From Podospora bellae-mahoneyi (lineage: Eukaryota > Ascomycota > Sordariomycetes > Sordariales > Podosporaceae): a DNA stretch of 64,000 bases. Numbering within the stretch: the stretch's first letter is position 1; each line of letters starts with the position of its first letter. The position numbers were made by a program, and so were the translations under genes. The notes under the pieces were generated by a model. That model was given only the letters and a program-made list of their open reading frames with translations. It was not told the DNA's origin and searched no databases. The stretch covers positions 3,410,001-3,474,000 of the forward strand of contig NC_085885.1 in NCBI RefSeq assembly GCF_035222275.1, written 5' to 3'. This document shows, in pieces, positions 9,051-19,441 of this stretch.

Positions 9051-11870
9051 CTATGCAAGACCCTCGGCGCTTTCAATTGCCTGTACCGCTGGACGACCGC
9101 GTAAGGCCAACGGAGTTGTTTTAGCAGGATTCTTGACCCTATTCACGATAAAGTATTGCTCTTCCTCTCCACTAAAGCTGGGGCGAGCTCGTTCTGCCTC
9201 CCGGATTGACTTGGCGTGTTCTATACCACATTCCAAACAGCTTTGTCCTGAAGCAACAAGAGGAACGTCGGACGACAGTGCCATTGCCGCATTGAATTTG
9301 AAAGCGGAATCCAAAACGTGAGACGTACGGATGAGAAATGGCGACTCCAGCTTCAATCGCTTCCGGGGCGGTGATGTTGAAGAAGGCCCGAGCCGATCAC
9401 CAGTCATGTCCATGTCCGAGTTCTCAGCATCTGAAACAAAATCGGAGTCTTCGTCCGAGCAGGAATCCACCGTTTCACCCTCATCGCTGATGTTGTCCGT
9501 GTCTGTGTCGTAATTCGGCTCTCCCCAGCGTCCAAGTAGTTCCCCAAAGCCATGTACCTCGACGGAAGTCCCCCGAGGCACCAGCGCTTTGCCGGCGGGT
9601 GGATGAGCGCAAGCAGGAATCTCGACCAAGCGATACAACTGTCGGAGTGTATTGCTAGGGTCAATCATTCGCGAGTGTTCCTCAGATGCGACCCTCAGCA
9701 GAAGCATTTTTTTGACCTCGTTCACCGGCACAAGGATCCAATCCCATTTCTCCTCAGATTTATCCGCCTCTAAGGACAACGCAGCTCCTGCCTCATACAC
9801 CTCGGGCGAAAACCGCGAGTTAAATTCGGACACGTCTTCAGTCCTCGGTACTTCAAAAACACACATGTCACCCGCCATCCTCCTGAAAACATGCTGACCG
9901 TCAACCTCCCCGCTGTCCAGCGCAAGCTGGCCCTGCACGACTTCTAACCGGAAAGACCGCCTACAACTCAGGGGCTCGGAGATATCCAGCCACGGAGCGA
10001 TGACGGCAAGAGAGCCATACTGAACAGCAACAATGCTCCGTGTATCGGCAACAAACCATGGGCCACGGGAGTTCTTTTCCTGCCCCCGGAGGAGGTCCTG
10101 GGAGCTAACGCCAAGAAAGACATGCAGCGCTGTGTCAAACATAGTAGACCACTGGATGGTACCTCGCGACGTATTGGTAAGAGTGTCAGACCCCCTTCGG
10201 GTGATGGCGTTCCTCAATATTTCCCAGCCGCCGAGGTCCCCCCGGAGATTATCTCCCAATGATGTGGCTCCGCAAGCATCAGGTGCCCCAAACGCATCCG
10301 CGATGCCATGGGAAAAGTAGAACATGACCTCACTAACGGCCATGTATGCCAAGCAGTTCTCGTCGTAACGAAGATGTTTGCTTTTATCACTAGGCCGTTT
10401 GAATGACCTTTCCGCGAAACAATATGGGCATTCACACAGCTTCGCAAGATCGTTAACCAGGTCTCGTAGGATGGGGAAAAACACGACAATATCGTTGATC
10501 AGATCCTCAGTCTTCTGATCCGATGAACCCCACAACTTTTGGGGGTCAGTCGAGTCATTCTCTTCGACATCTTGTGCTGAGAAGACGACAGAATGCTGTT
10601 TCGGCTGGTCGCTGCACATGTTAAGAAGCGAAGGACTCCGGCCTAGCAAATCTCCGACTTTCAGGGCGTGAGAGTTGTCCTTTGTGGCGCTGAATAGCTC
10701 AAGGCTGAATGAAGGGCATGTAAAGCGAGGAATGTGGTCTTTCACGACCGGCAGCCCCAAAAACCATTTCAAAAGTTCTCGCGCAGCCACCCGGGTAAGG
10801 CTCTTGATTTGATTCTCTTGTTTCGGGTAACGATGCGGCCACTCGTAAAGAGGTTGGCGAACAAAAACTCCTCCGCGGGGGGATGCAAAGCTGGAATAGT
10901 CGTTTTTGAATAATAGATGTAGGCTGCCTGCGATGCTCTCAAACACGTGGATGCGGTGGTCGCGAGGGTCCTTCTCGTCTCGATCTCTCTCGAAGAACGA
11001 GCATTTTTTTGGTTCCTCCGCGCAAAATACGGCCACACGACATTCCACAGTTCCCTCCTCCGGACCCAGTACACGGTCATAGACGATCCTGCCACTGACA
11101 ACAACACGGAGGCGTCCTGCATAGTGCCACGACAACCACAAAACAAGGTTGGTCAAGATATGCTTGCTCTGAATGATAATTTCCCGTGAAGACAACCGGG
11201 AGATCTTGGAAAGAAGAATAGCAAGCTGATACTCGTCGAGGTCATGGCCCTCGGTACAAGCCCAGTCAAATTCGTCGGGGAGACGCGGGCATTCATTATC
11301 GTTGCCGAGCAGCCCTGCGTTAGCAACGTGAAGCCACGTGGATTGGACCACCTTATTGACGACGGGGTCTAATCGGAGCTTCTCCGGCATCGAGTTGATC
11401 TTGTATTGCCTAGGCGGCACCTCACCGCCCTTTTGTGCGCTGAGGATCAGAAAGAAAGAGAGGAAAGACTTGATATAGCGTTCGTCGTGGTACCGGAATA
11501 GGCAGCAGATGGTGGACGAGATCCACTGCTGCAAAGGATCGCTGGCGAGGTATTTTCCCATGGATCCGAACGGCTGCACACTAAAGGGCACTACCGTCGA
11601 CTGCCGACGGGTCGTGGTAACCGCACTGAAGAATCTCAGAACCCTCTCATCGCGGTTGGGCATCGCCAGCGCCTGGGTTTTGGCAAGAAAGAAACGAAGT
11701 TCATCTTCCTCAACCCCCTCTCTCCCTAGCCAACGGCCCAGCTCCCGGGCAATCAATGCCACGGTTCCTGTTCCTTCGGTCAGTCTGCCAAGTACAGCGA
11801 GGAGATCAATAGTGCGAGTGGAAAGATCCATCGCCTTCGCGACTAACTCCATGTTGTTTGGATTCGACAT
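9051..11870 (-). CDS. Uncharacterised 939-residue fungal protein with acidic patch and possible nuclear signal
   Basis: One uninterrupted frame of 939 residues, ATG at 11870 (MSNPNNMELVAKAMDLSTRT). The first ~110 residues are predicted helical (STRTIDLLAVLGRLTEGTGT, ELGRWLGREGVEEDELRFFL). The middle is mixed, with a paired-cysteine motif CECPYC. Near residues 785-830 there is a run of Asp/Glu/Ser, followed by a basic PPRKRLKLE that looks like a nuclear localisation signal. A second CLEC pair sits near residue 883. There is no signal peptide or membrane segment. The N-terminal helical block with a long variable body is reminiscent of proteins around fungal HET/NLR genes, but I do not recognise a named domain. 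The long intact frame and ordinary composition argue that it is real. Confidence 0.8.
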   Translation of the reverse strand: MSNPNNMELVAKAMDLSTRTIDLLAVLGRLTEGTGTVALIARELGRWLGREGVEEDELRFFLAKTQALAMPNRDERVLRFFSAVTTTRRQSTVVPFSVQPFGSMGKYLASDPLQQWISSTICCLFRYHDERYIKSFLSFFLILSAQKGGEVPPRQYKINSMPEKLRLDPVVNKVVQSTWLHVANAGLLGNDNECPRLPDEFDWACTEGHDLDEYQLAILLSKISRLSSREIIIQSKHILTNLVLWLSWHYAGRLRVVVSGRIVYDRVLGPEEGTVECRVAVFCAEEPKKCSFFERDRDEKDPRDHRIHVFESIAGSLHLLFKNDYSSFASPRGGVFVRQPLYEWPHRYPKQENQIKSLTRVAARELLKWFLGLPVVKDHIPRFTCPSFSLELFSATKDNSHALKVGDLLGRSPSLLNMCSDQPKQHSVVFSAQDVEENDSTDPQKLWGSSDQKTEDLINDIVVFFPILRDLVNDLAKLCECPYCFAERSFKRPSDKSKHLRYDENCLAYMAVSEVMFYFSHGIADAFGAPDACGATSLGDNLRGDLGGWEILRNAITRRGSDTLTNTSRGTIQWSTMFDTALHVFLGVSSQDLLRGQEKNSRGPWFVADTRSIVAVQYGSLAVIAPWLDISEPLSCRRSFRLEVVQGQLALDSGEVDGQHVFRRMAGDMCVFEVPRTEDVSEFNSRFSPEVYEAGAALSLEADKSEEKWDWILVPVNEVKKMLLLRVASEEHSRMIDPSNTLRQLYRLVEIPACAHPPAGKALVPRGTSVEVHGFGELLGRWGEPNYDTDTDNISDEGETVDSCSDEDSDFVSDAENSDMDMTGDRLGPSSTSPPRKRLKLESPFLIRTSHVLDSAFKFNAAMALSSDVPLVASGQSCLECGIEHAKSIREAERARPSFSGEEEQYFIVNRVKNPAKTTPLALRGRPAVQAIESAEGLA

Positions 11871-12660
11871 GGTGGAAGCTTATGGGCAGATAACGTGTGT
11901 TGAACGTAAGAGGTGAGCTCTTTTTGCTGGTATCAGGGAGTTCAAGTCAGGGGGGGAAGGGAAGGGGAAAGGAAGCAATCGGGCGATGATGGGAGAAAGA
12001 GAGGGGGGCAGAGGCAAAAAGAGAAATGGAGGAGAACGACCGGTGAGCGCAGAATGCAGTCTTAGCGATGCCGTTAGGCATTCTTGGGCTATGCCATGCA
12101 ATATTGGCTGTGTGCTTAATAGCCTGCATGAGAATGTGCGCTGGCAGATGAATTGAGGTTGCACAAATGCCTGACAGGCTAGGTTCAAGAGCAGGCTGGA
12201 AAAGATCAAGCCAACATTATAGCTACTTACACATGAGCTGGGCAGCCACAGCCAGACGTTAAAGCGGCAGGATATCACGTGCTGTAAACACCGTCAAAAT
12301 TGACATCTCAAAGCCAAGCTACAAGCTACACGCCGGTGGCTTAAACAATCAGGTAGGTAAGAATGTCCAAGCTGAACTACCCGGTAGTCTGCACAACAAA
12401 CAGTCAGAAACCTGAGAAGCAGTTTCACAAAGGTGATATCTCAAGTCTTGTGCCTGAGCTCTATTAAACCCAATGGTCACTGTGCTCGGACTATCCCAAG
12501 TCCCTTCCAAGTTTATAAGAATTAACTTGAGTAATTTCTTCTCAAAGCTTACACCTATTTATCTACATAGGTACCTAGGTAAGGTACTTTTATAACAATG
12601 ACTACGTGTTGCCTCGCTAGCATCACCAAGATCACCTCCTATTCCCATTCTTTCCGAAGC
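11871..12660. other. Intergenic region upstream of the 939-residue protein
   Basis: Purine-rich stretch (GGGGGAAGGGAAGGGG near 11950-12010) just upstream of the start codon, likely 5' leader or promoter. No gene seen in the rest, which is AT-richer with short unrelated frames. Confidence 0.45.
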
Positions 12661-13190
12661 CTTCAGTTGCCACAATACCGATAGCTCTTATGATCTTGTT
12701 CTTCTTCTTGAATTCGACAAGCTCGTTCTTGTTGAGGCGGGCCCATGTGGAACAGGGCACATTGACTGGCGTCTCGACTGCCGACGAAGGCCCCTCCGGT
12801 AATAATCCTCAAACCAAAACAGCCTCTGTACCATTTCCGGCTGCATGCCACGACCAGCCCACATCAGAACCCCAGTTCTCTTGTCAGAGCGTGGGAACCA
12901 AGTCGTTGCTGCCCCAATATCATAGCAAAAGTCGTCGAATGGCTGAGGCATAGACTCCCGATGAGCCAGATATCTCTCCCAGTCCACCTTCCCGTCAGCT
13001 ATTCCCTTTGAGCTGCGTTTGCAAAAGTTTGAAAATGTCGTTGTATTCGTCGTTGAATAGATTCCATGTGCTCACGTTTGTGGTTTTTGCAGGTGGTAAA
13101 CCGCTGTATTGTACCGATAGACAGGTATTTGACTGCGCGGCACATGACGAAGTCGAAGATAGATGTTTCGCGCTTGGTAGAAAACTGGAG
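12661..13190 (-). pseudogene. Unrecognised coding remnant
   Basis: A minus-strand region that reads like coding sequence but changes frame. A short first part begins MCRAVKYLSIGTIQRF (ATG near 13146). A second part reads DWERYLAHRESMPQPFDDF and FPRSDKRTGVLMWAGRGMQP (12987-12780). A third reads VNVPCSTWARLNKNELVEFK and NKIIRAIGIVATEGFGK near 12780-12640, in yet another frame. No good splice sites join them. It is either a decayed gene or a gene with introns I could not place. No family was recognised. Confidence 0.35.
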
Positions 13191-13880
13191 GTTTTGTGGT
13201 CAGAAATGGTTAGAATAGAGTATGGTTGCTGAATGGGTAATAGTTGTCTGCAATGGCCAAGAGGGCCTTATGTGTGGGAGTGTGTAGGTATTCTCGTTCT
13301 GCAGTCTTTGTCATTAGTTTCTTGACTTTGAAACATGGATAGATGCGATGTGCTACCACGTGACATGATGCCAGGCCATTTCAGCACTTCACGATACGTT
13401 AAAGTTTTGACATGTCCTTGCGAGATCAGTTGAAACTGGCAGACCTCTGCCTCCTCTCATCCTGTGTGAGTGGCTCAACTTCCGTGGGTCCCGTGCATCC
13501 GCCTATCTGAGAGCTCGTTATGAACCCAATGTTGCTTAGTTCCCTCATCGAGGTATAATTTAGGAAGCAAGACTATTGAAAAAGGCAATACAGGCTCAAT
13601 TAACGGTGATGCTAAACCCTGAACTCTGGTGCATTTCTGTCTCCAGGATACAAAATAATGTTAAGCTTAACCATGGACACAGGGAAAATGCCAAAACCAA
13701 CAGCACCAGCCGCACGATCCAGTTCGCTTCAGCGCGCTTTAGTCGAAAACAGAACGAAAATCAACCATTCTAGTTCCCATATTGACACCATAGCCCGAAG
13801 TCGTCGGTGACACTTTCTCGCAGGAGCTCAACGTGGCTGGAGTGTGGAAGCTATGTCTCTGTGTCTCGGGTAACATCCTT
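13191..13880. other. Intergenic stretch, no gene seen
   Basis: AT-rich, with short frames only, between two weakly supported minus-strand coding remnants. Confidence 0.4.
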
Positions 13881-13883
13881 AAA

Positions 13884-14654
13884 CTAAAATAAGCGTTGCA
13901 CCTCTGGGGGTTTCCCGTCCTTCCACTTCCATAGTTGAATACCTCGGCTGCTGTCGGCGAAGAGCTGTCCTGCCTTTTTCATATCTCTGCAAAATGAAAC
14001 CCACTGGCTGGTATCAGGCGGGGGATAAGGGGCTTGGGTTGTGTAATCGTAGCCAGGTGCCCCTCCACGATAAAGACTAGGGTAAGTTGTCCTGTGATGA
14101 TAAATGCTGTTGGTGTGGCCCAAAAATCTCCCAAATCGTCGATCCTAGTAGCTCATGATGGCGTCTTTGACCAGAAGTCCGTAGCTTGGTAGTTCAATCT
14201 TCTTCAGGTCGTCGACCATCGTGTTTGCAAGGACGTCGTTCCAGGCCTGCTGCACTTGATTGATGTATTTGTCGAGATGGTCAGAACACGGGAGCGGAAT
14301 GACAATCGTGTAGCTTGGACGGAACCGACATGGATGGAAGCCGCATGACTGTGCAATAATCTCAAAGGAACAGGTTTCTGTTTCACAATTGTGGACTGTG
14401 ACTGGCTGAGCGGAGTGGCATGAATCAGGGTCCTGGATTGTGCCTCTATAATCGAACCAATCTACCACACACATGTTGAACTGATGTCCGATAGACCAAA
14501 GGCGCGAGATGACGAGGTGGGTAGGTTTGATAGACTCAAAACTCTTCCTTTGTTGATAGTTGCAATGATAATGAAAGTATGTAGCTTCATGGAGATCCTC
14601 GAGGAGACTCAATTGGGCGCGAAAAATACCTAGACGGCCCAGGCCTGAACTCAC
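13884..14654 (-). pseudogene. Hypothetical protein, probably interrupted by one stop codon
   Basis: Two open stretches lie in the same minus-strand frame, 14654-14145 and 14144-13884, separated only by a TAG at 14147-14145. Replacing TAG by TGG would give about 256 continuous residues. The first part is helical (AQLSLLEDLHEATYFHYHCN) with several Cys residues (VHNCETETCSFEI, SCGFHPCRF). The second is Pro/Tyr-rich (GAPGYDYTTQAPYPPPDTSQ) and ends WKWKDGKPPEVQRLF. There is no ATG at the left end; the frame runs upstream to a TGA at 14717-14715 without one, so a first exon must lie farther up or is lost. No family recognised. The stop could be a point mutation (CCA to CTA on the opposite strand). 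Confidence 0.4.
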
Positions 14655-14659
14655 TACTC

Positions 14660-16026
14660 CCGGCTCACCGAGGAAAGGGCTACTTAGAGGCGGGGTGTGC
14701 CAGTAGTTCCTGCCTCAACCAACCAGTGGCTCCACATCGAAGCCCTCCAGGGAAAAAGAGCCCTCTATAACCGGCTCAGAGGGAAAGAATAGCTGGTGAA
14801 CTTGCTCTGCCCAACTTCGACCTGGCTCAGCTGCTCGCCATTTTCCAGCTTCATGATGACAGGTTACACAGGCTGGTGGTTCGATACGTAGTACAATATA
14901 AATGTTTCAGAGAAGTCTGTATCCCAAAGTCAGCTCTTATCATACTGGGCCGGATGTTCATGTTAAAGGTGGTTGAGATGGAATAGGGGTTCAGGGGCTG
15001 CACAGCCACACTCAAGCCACACATGGGACGAGCCACAAGCTGACGCAGAAATGGCCCCACCCTCTCCAACAAACACACCCCTTCTGAATGGGAATTATTC
15101 TCTCTCCAGTATTGCCATGAACCCTTGCGGCCTTGCTGCAGGCAAAAGCTGACTGACACCCGACCCCGTGAAATGTTTTAATTTACGCATTGCTGGTTCG
15201 GAGGATGGTGTTGAATGGCATGGCTGCCAAGGCAGAGAGCAGCATGAAAGTGGATGAGGTCATCGAGGCACGTTCACCAATACGACCCTGTGTTCCTGCC
15301 GGCAAGGGAACTGCCGGCAACCGGGCCAAGGCACGGCCACACTCGACATGTTTTTGCTAGGATCGAGATTTGGACCATGGAAAGCGGTTCTTGACGAATT
15401 CCCATTTGCTGCTGCCCGCGGCCGATGATGTCGTTGCCTCTGGAGCGTTGCTTTCCACTCCAACAGCTGTCAACCTGCTGGAGCCCCGTTGCACAAACCG
15501 CGTTTGCTGACCACCAAGCTTGACCTTGCACCGTGTCCTGGATCTTCACACCTCCAGGCCGTTTTGGACGCCTCCACGCCTCTAGTGTAGAGTGCCGAGA
15601 AACATGGGCAAAAGAAATGGAAAACAATGAAAGCGTAAGAGGGGTTGTTATTTTGCATTTCCTGATTCTTATTCGTATTTCTGGGCACATTAAAGTAAAG
15701 CCCACCCTCTCGTCTTCCCCATGCACCCTCCACAGACTCGAGTTGTGAGCCGTTATGCTTCCCTCTTCCTCACCATTTTCTCGCCCCATTATATCACTGG
15801 AAGAACACTTCCAGGAATATCACACATTCGGCTTCCCGTGCTGTGACCTCATTGCTTGCGTGTGGCTGGTGGCCTTTCCTACCCTCCAAACCTGCTAGGT
15901 CAAAGTGGCAACACTGGCACCCTTCCTTATCGTTTTGGGCCAGAGGTCGGCGGCGATCGTCATCAGTGGCTTTGCAGCAGGACGCAGGAAGACGCAACAC
16001 GACACTGCAGGACGGCTGCTGTCACC
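14660..16026. other. Long intergenic region upstream of the kelch gene
   Basis: About 1.37 kb with no convincing coding frame. The last ~170 bases form an open frame continuous with the kelch gene but contain no ATG, so they are read as 5' leader. No repeat was recognised. Confidence 0.45.
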
Positions 16027-18985
16027 ATGGCCGTCGGCCAACTACCGAAGAGCTCTTCGGACCCTGAAATATCCTCAACCCGCCCCGCCAGGCCCAAGTT
16101 CCACCACAGATGCACCAATGATCGAATTCGCGAAGGCTCAGGAACGCCGCCGTTATTCTTCTCCATGACGGGAAAGATTCGAAAAGATCGCAAGTCGGTG
16201 TTTAGGGAGGTTGGCTTGGACACGGAGGAACCCAACGGTCCCTATTTCAGCGAGCACGAGTTTGGAGAAATCACGGGACTCGCCTCACCAACAAGCACAC
16301 ATCGACCAGACACCGCGCAGGGAAATACGAGTGACGATGGGAAGGACGATACTGAACAGCGGCAACCACGAGACGAGCGAGACGAAGCCGAGTCACCAAC
16401 ATCACCATCACAGAAGCCGTGGTACTCGAGGTTGACGCCCGGTCGACGGCCGAGAGTGAGGACAGCATCAAGTGCGCCGCCTCCCAGCGTTTCTAGCTTC
16501 ACGCGACTCTCCACGATTGCACTGCTTATTGCTGTGGTAATTCCTGCGTTTAGTTATTACAAGGGTGCTGAGGAGGTTGCGCCGCTTGCTGGTGCCGACG
16601 CCGGCGTGATCTACTATCGAGATATGAAGCCCGGGCCGATACTCGAGACGAGGGCTGACAGCCCAACCAAAGCGTGCAAGCGATGGGCTCATCAGAGTGA
16701 GTTGACCGGCTGCCTACTTTGTGTCACAACTTGACCACGCTGACTTTTTGAAACAAGCCGCCCAGCTGAACGGGACTCTGTATATCTACGGCGGCCAGGC
16801 ATCGAATACGCCCGACCAGACGTATGACAACTGGAGTAAGCACCTGTCACTTATCGCACCTTTACCTGCTCCTTGCTCACCTCTCTGCAGACAACAACCT
16901 CCTCGTCCTCGACCTGACCCGCAGCTGGGACATCACCTCCCCCTCCCTCCGCGGCCTCCCCCAGCCCTCCGGTCCCCCCGCTGTATCCCTAGGCTACCTG
17001 TGGAACGACTACAACAACCTCTACCTCTACGGCGGGCAATTCTCAGACAAACCGGTCGCAGACGTCCCTCCGCTTTCCATCTGGCGCTACTCGATCAAGT
17101 CCCAGTCCTGGGACGAGTTCAAAAACCCAAAGACAACCGCGGGGAATTATTCCACCGACGCTGACATCCCCCTTGAGCGCGCCGCCGAAGGAGCTGGTAT
17201 CTCTGTGCCTGAGTTGGGGTTGAGTTGGTATTTTGGTGGACATCTAGACAGCCACACCACACCTGGATGGTCGATACATGTGCCGAGGTTGTACCTGAAG
17301 AGTTTGTTGGAGTTTACCCACCCGGGCTATGTGAATGACGGGTTGAGGATTGATGGGGCGGGGAGTGAGGGTGCGTTTAGAAATATTACCGAGGGAGGGT
17401 TGCAGGTGCAGGATGCCTTCTCGGAACGGGGAGATGCGGCACTGGTGTTTGTGCCAGGCTGGGGAGAGAGGGGGATATTGATTGGTTTGGCGGGAGGGAA
17501 AGTGGGAGGGGACCTGATTGATGATTTGAGGACGCTGGATGTTTTTGACATCGAGACGTCGGAGTGGTATCATCAGGAGACGACTGGGGAGGCGCCGAGG
17601 GTGAGGGTGAATCTTTGTGCGGTTGTGGCGAGCGCGCCGGATGCGAGTAGCTTTCAGATCTATGTGTATGGTGGTCAAGATCTTGGGGTGAGGCTTCCCT
17701 TTTTCTGCAATCCGAAGAGGCGAACACTGACATCTTGCAGGAAACACAAACCCAGTACAACGACATGTACATTCTCTCCATCCCCGCCTTCACCTGGATC
17801 AAAGCCCCCTCGTTCTCCTCCTCCTCCACCGCGCCCAAAGCCCGCGCCGGCCACACCTGCAACCTCCGCGACGGCCAAATCATTGTTCTGGGAGGCTACA
17901 CCGGCGCCTCCACCCCATGCGAATCCCCTGGCATCTGGGTCTTCAACGCCTCCTCCCTCACCTGGTCTTCCCGCTTCAACTCCCTCGATCACCCCCCGGA
18001 CATCTCCCCCGAGAACTCCGTTTTAGGCGCCTCCTACGGGTACACCGTCCCCGACCCCGTAGCAGAAGTAATCGGCGGCTCCCCCTCCGGCGGCGCAACA
18101 GTCTCCCAACCCCTAGTCGGTAAACCCACCGCCGGTCCCTTCGCCACCGGCAAACCCCCCATCTGGACACTCCCAGGTAGCACAGCAACCGTAACCGCCT
18201 GGGGCCCCGACGCAACCTCCACCGTTCCCCCCGGCTCCGACCCCCAATCTCCCGACAGCAACAACAGCAACAATAACAATGCCGAATCCCGAAAAGGAGG
18301 CCTTATCGCAGCAGGCGTCATCGCCGCCCTGGCCGGGCTAGCAGCCCTCTACCTAGGCTACTGCGCCTGGCTGTACCGCCGCCAGGTAAAAGCCTACCGC
18401 TCCCACCTCGCCGTCGCAAACCGCTACTCCGGTCCGGCAGGAGCCTCAACCGGCACCTTTTCCGGCCTGGCGGCCTTCTTCGGCGGCGGGAGAAAAGGAA
18501 GCAAAAAGTCCAACAAGAGCGGCAGCAACCACGGAACGGTCGTCACGGAAAAAGAGCGGTACTACCCCTCCAATCGGATGTCTACCTCCACGACGGACTC
18601 ACTTTTTGCGACGTCGTCCGGCGCAGGGGGGGTGGAGCCAAGAACAATGTTTGACGACGACGACGGCGCCCACCACGATCTTGGGGTGCCACAGCGGCCG
18701 GGGCAGTGGTGGAGAGATCAGGAGGGTGGTCAAGGGAGTAGCCAGACTGCGGTCAATACTACTGCTTCTGGACCTTCGGGGGCGTCACCTGGTGATCATA
18801 TTCAGGACGAGGAGGTTGGGATGGGCAAAAAGGTTGAACGAAGGGGGAGTACGAGCGGGGAAAGCGCCAGTTCGACGGAGCGGTTGCTCGAGGGGCAGGA
18901 GCCGAGCTTTTTCAGCGTGGTGATGAAGCCGAGGAGGGCGTTGAGGGTGGTGAATGGGTTGGAGGGCGAGGTTACGAGCGCTTGA
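16027..18985 (+). CDS. Kelch-repeat beta-propeller protein with two membrane segments
   Basis: Four exons: 16027-16696, 16758-16835, 16891-17687 and 17741-18985, giving 929 residues. The introns are 60, 55 and 53 bases with GTGAGT, GTAAGC and GTGAGG donors. ATG at 16027 is in a CACCATGG context. A cytosolic Ser/Arg/Asp-rich N-terminus (about 160 residues) precedes a first hydrophobic segment (STIALLIAVVIPAFSYY). Kelch blades follow: GTLYIYGGQAS, NLYLYGGQFS, GLSWYFGGHLD, FQIYVYGGQDLG and QIIVLGGYTG. A second membrane segment (GLIAAGVIAALAGLAALYLG) is followed by a basic, Ser/Gly-rich tail of about 215 residues. Such proteins are common in filamentous ascomycetes and resemble polarity or surface-signalling kelch proteins, but no function is established here. 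Start and splice sites are inferred from consensus and frame closure. Confidence 0.9.
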
Positions 18986-19441
18986 GTTGGGTAAAAATAA
19001 CTGGGTTTCTGTCGTTACTACTTTCTTGTTGGCGAAGTTTGGATACCCCCTTTTTTTCTGGATGGATGGGAAGCGGTCATTTTATGTACACGGGAAGAGA
19101 AATGATGATTACGAGGCAACGAGAAATATATACGACTAGACTCTTCTTGATGTAAATGCAGAGCCTTCAAAGACAGTGGAATTTTCAGATGCTGTGTTGT
19201 TACCAAAATGTATGTACATTAAACCGATATATTTCCGTGCGCCGCTTTGTCCCATATTCTGTGGCCGTATGCCTCTGATCCCATTTCGGCAAGGGCAGTT
19301 GTGGTCCTAGTTAAACTCCTATGCCCAGATCCCATGTTTCCCTTGTTATGCATGTCCATCTGGACTTGTGCGCATTTTCAGCGCTGGTATAATTCGTCAT
19401 CAACAGCTCAAATCACTCCTTTCACCATCCCACCGAGCCCT
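18986..19441. other. Convergent 3' regions
   Basis: 3' ends of the kelch gene (plus) and the next minus-strand gene meet here. No coding signal seen. Confidence 0.5.

Noticed and set aside
15856-16026. Upstream extension of the kelch gene (MRVAGGLSYPP reading)
   Set aside because: No ATG in that frame upstream of 16027, and the CACCATGG context at 16027 is better.
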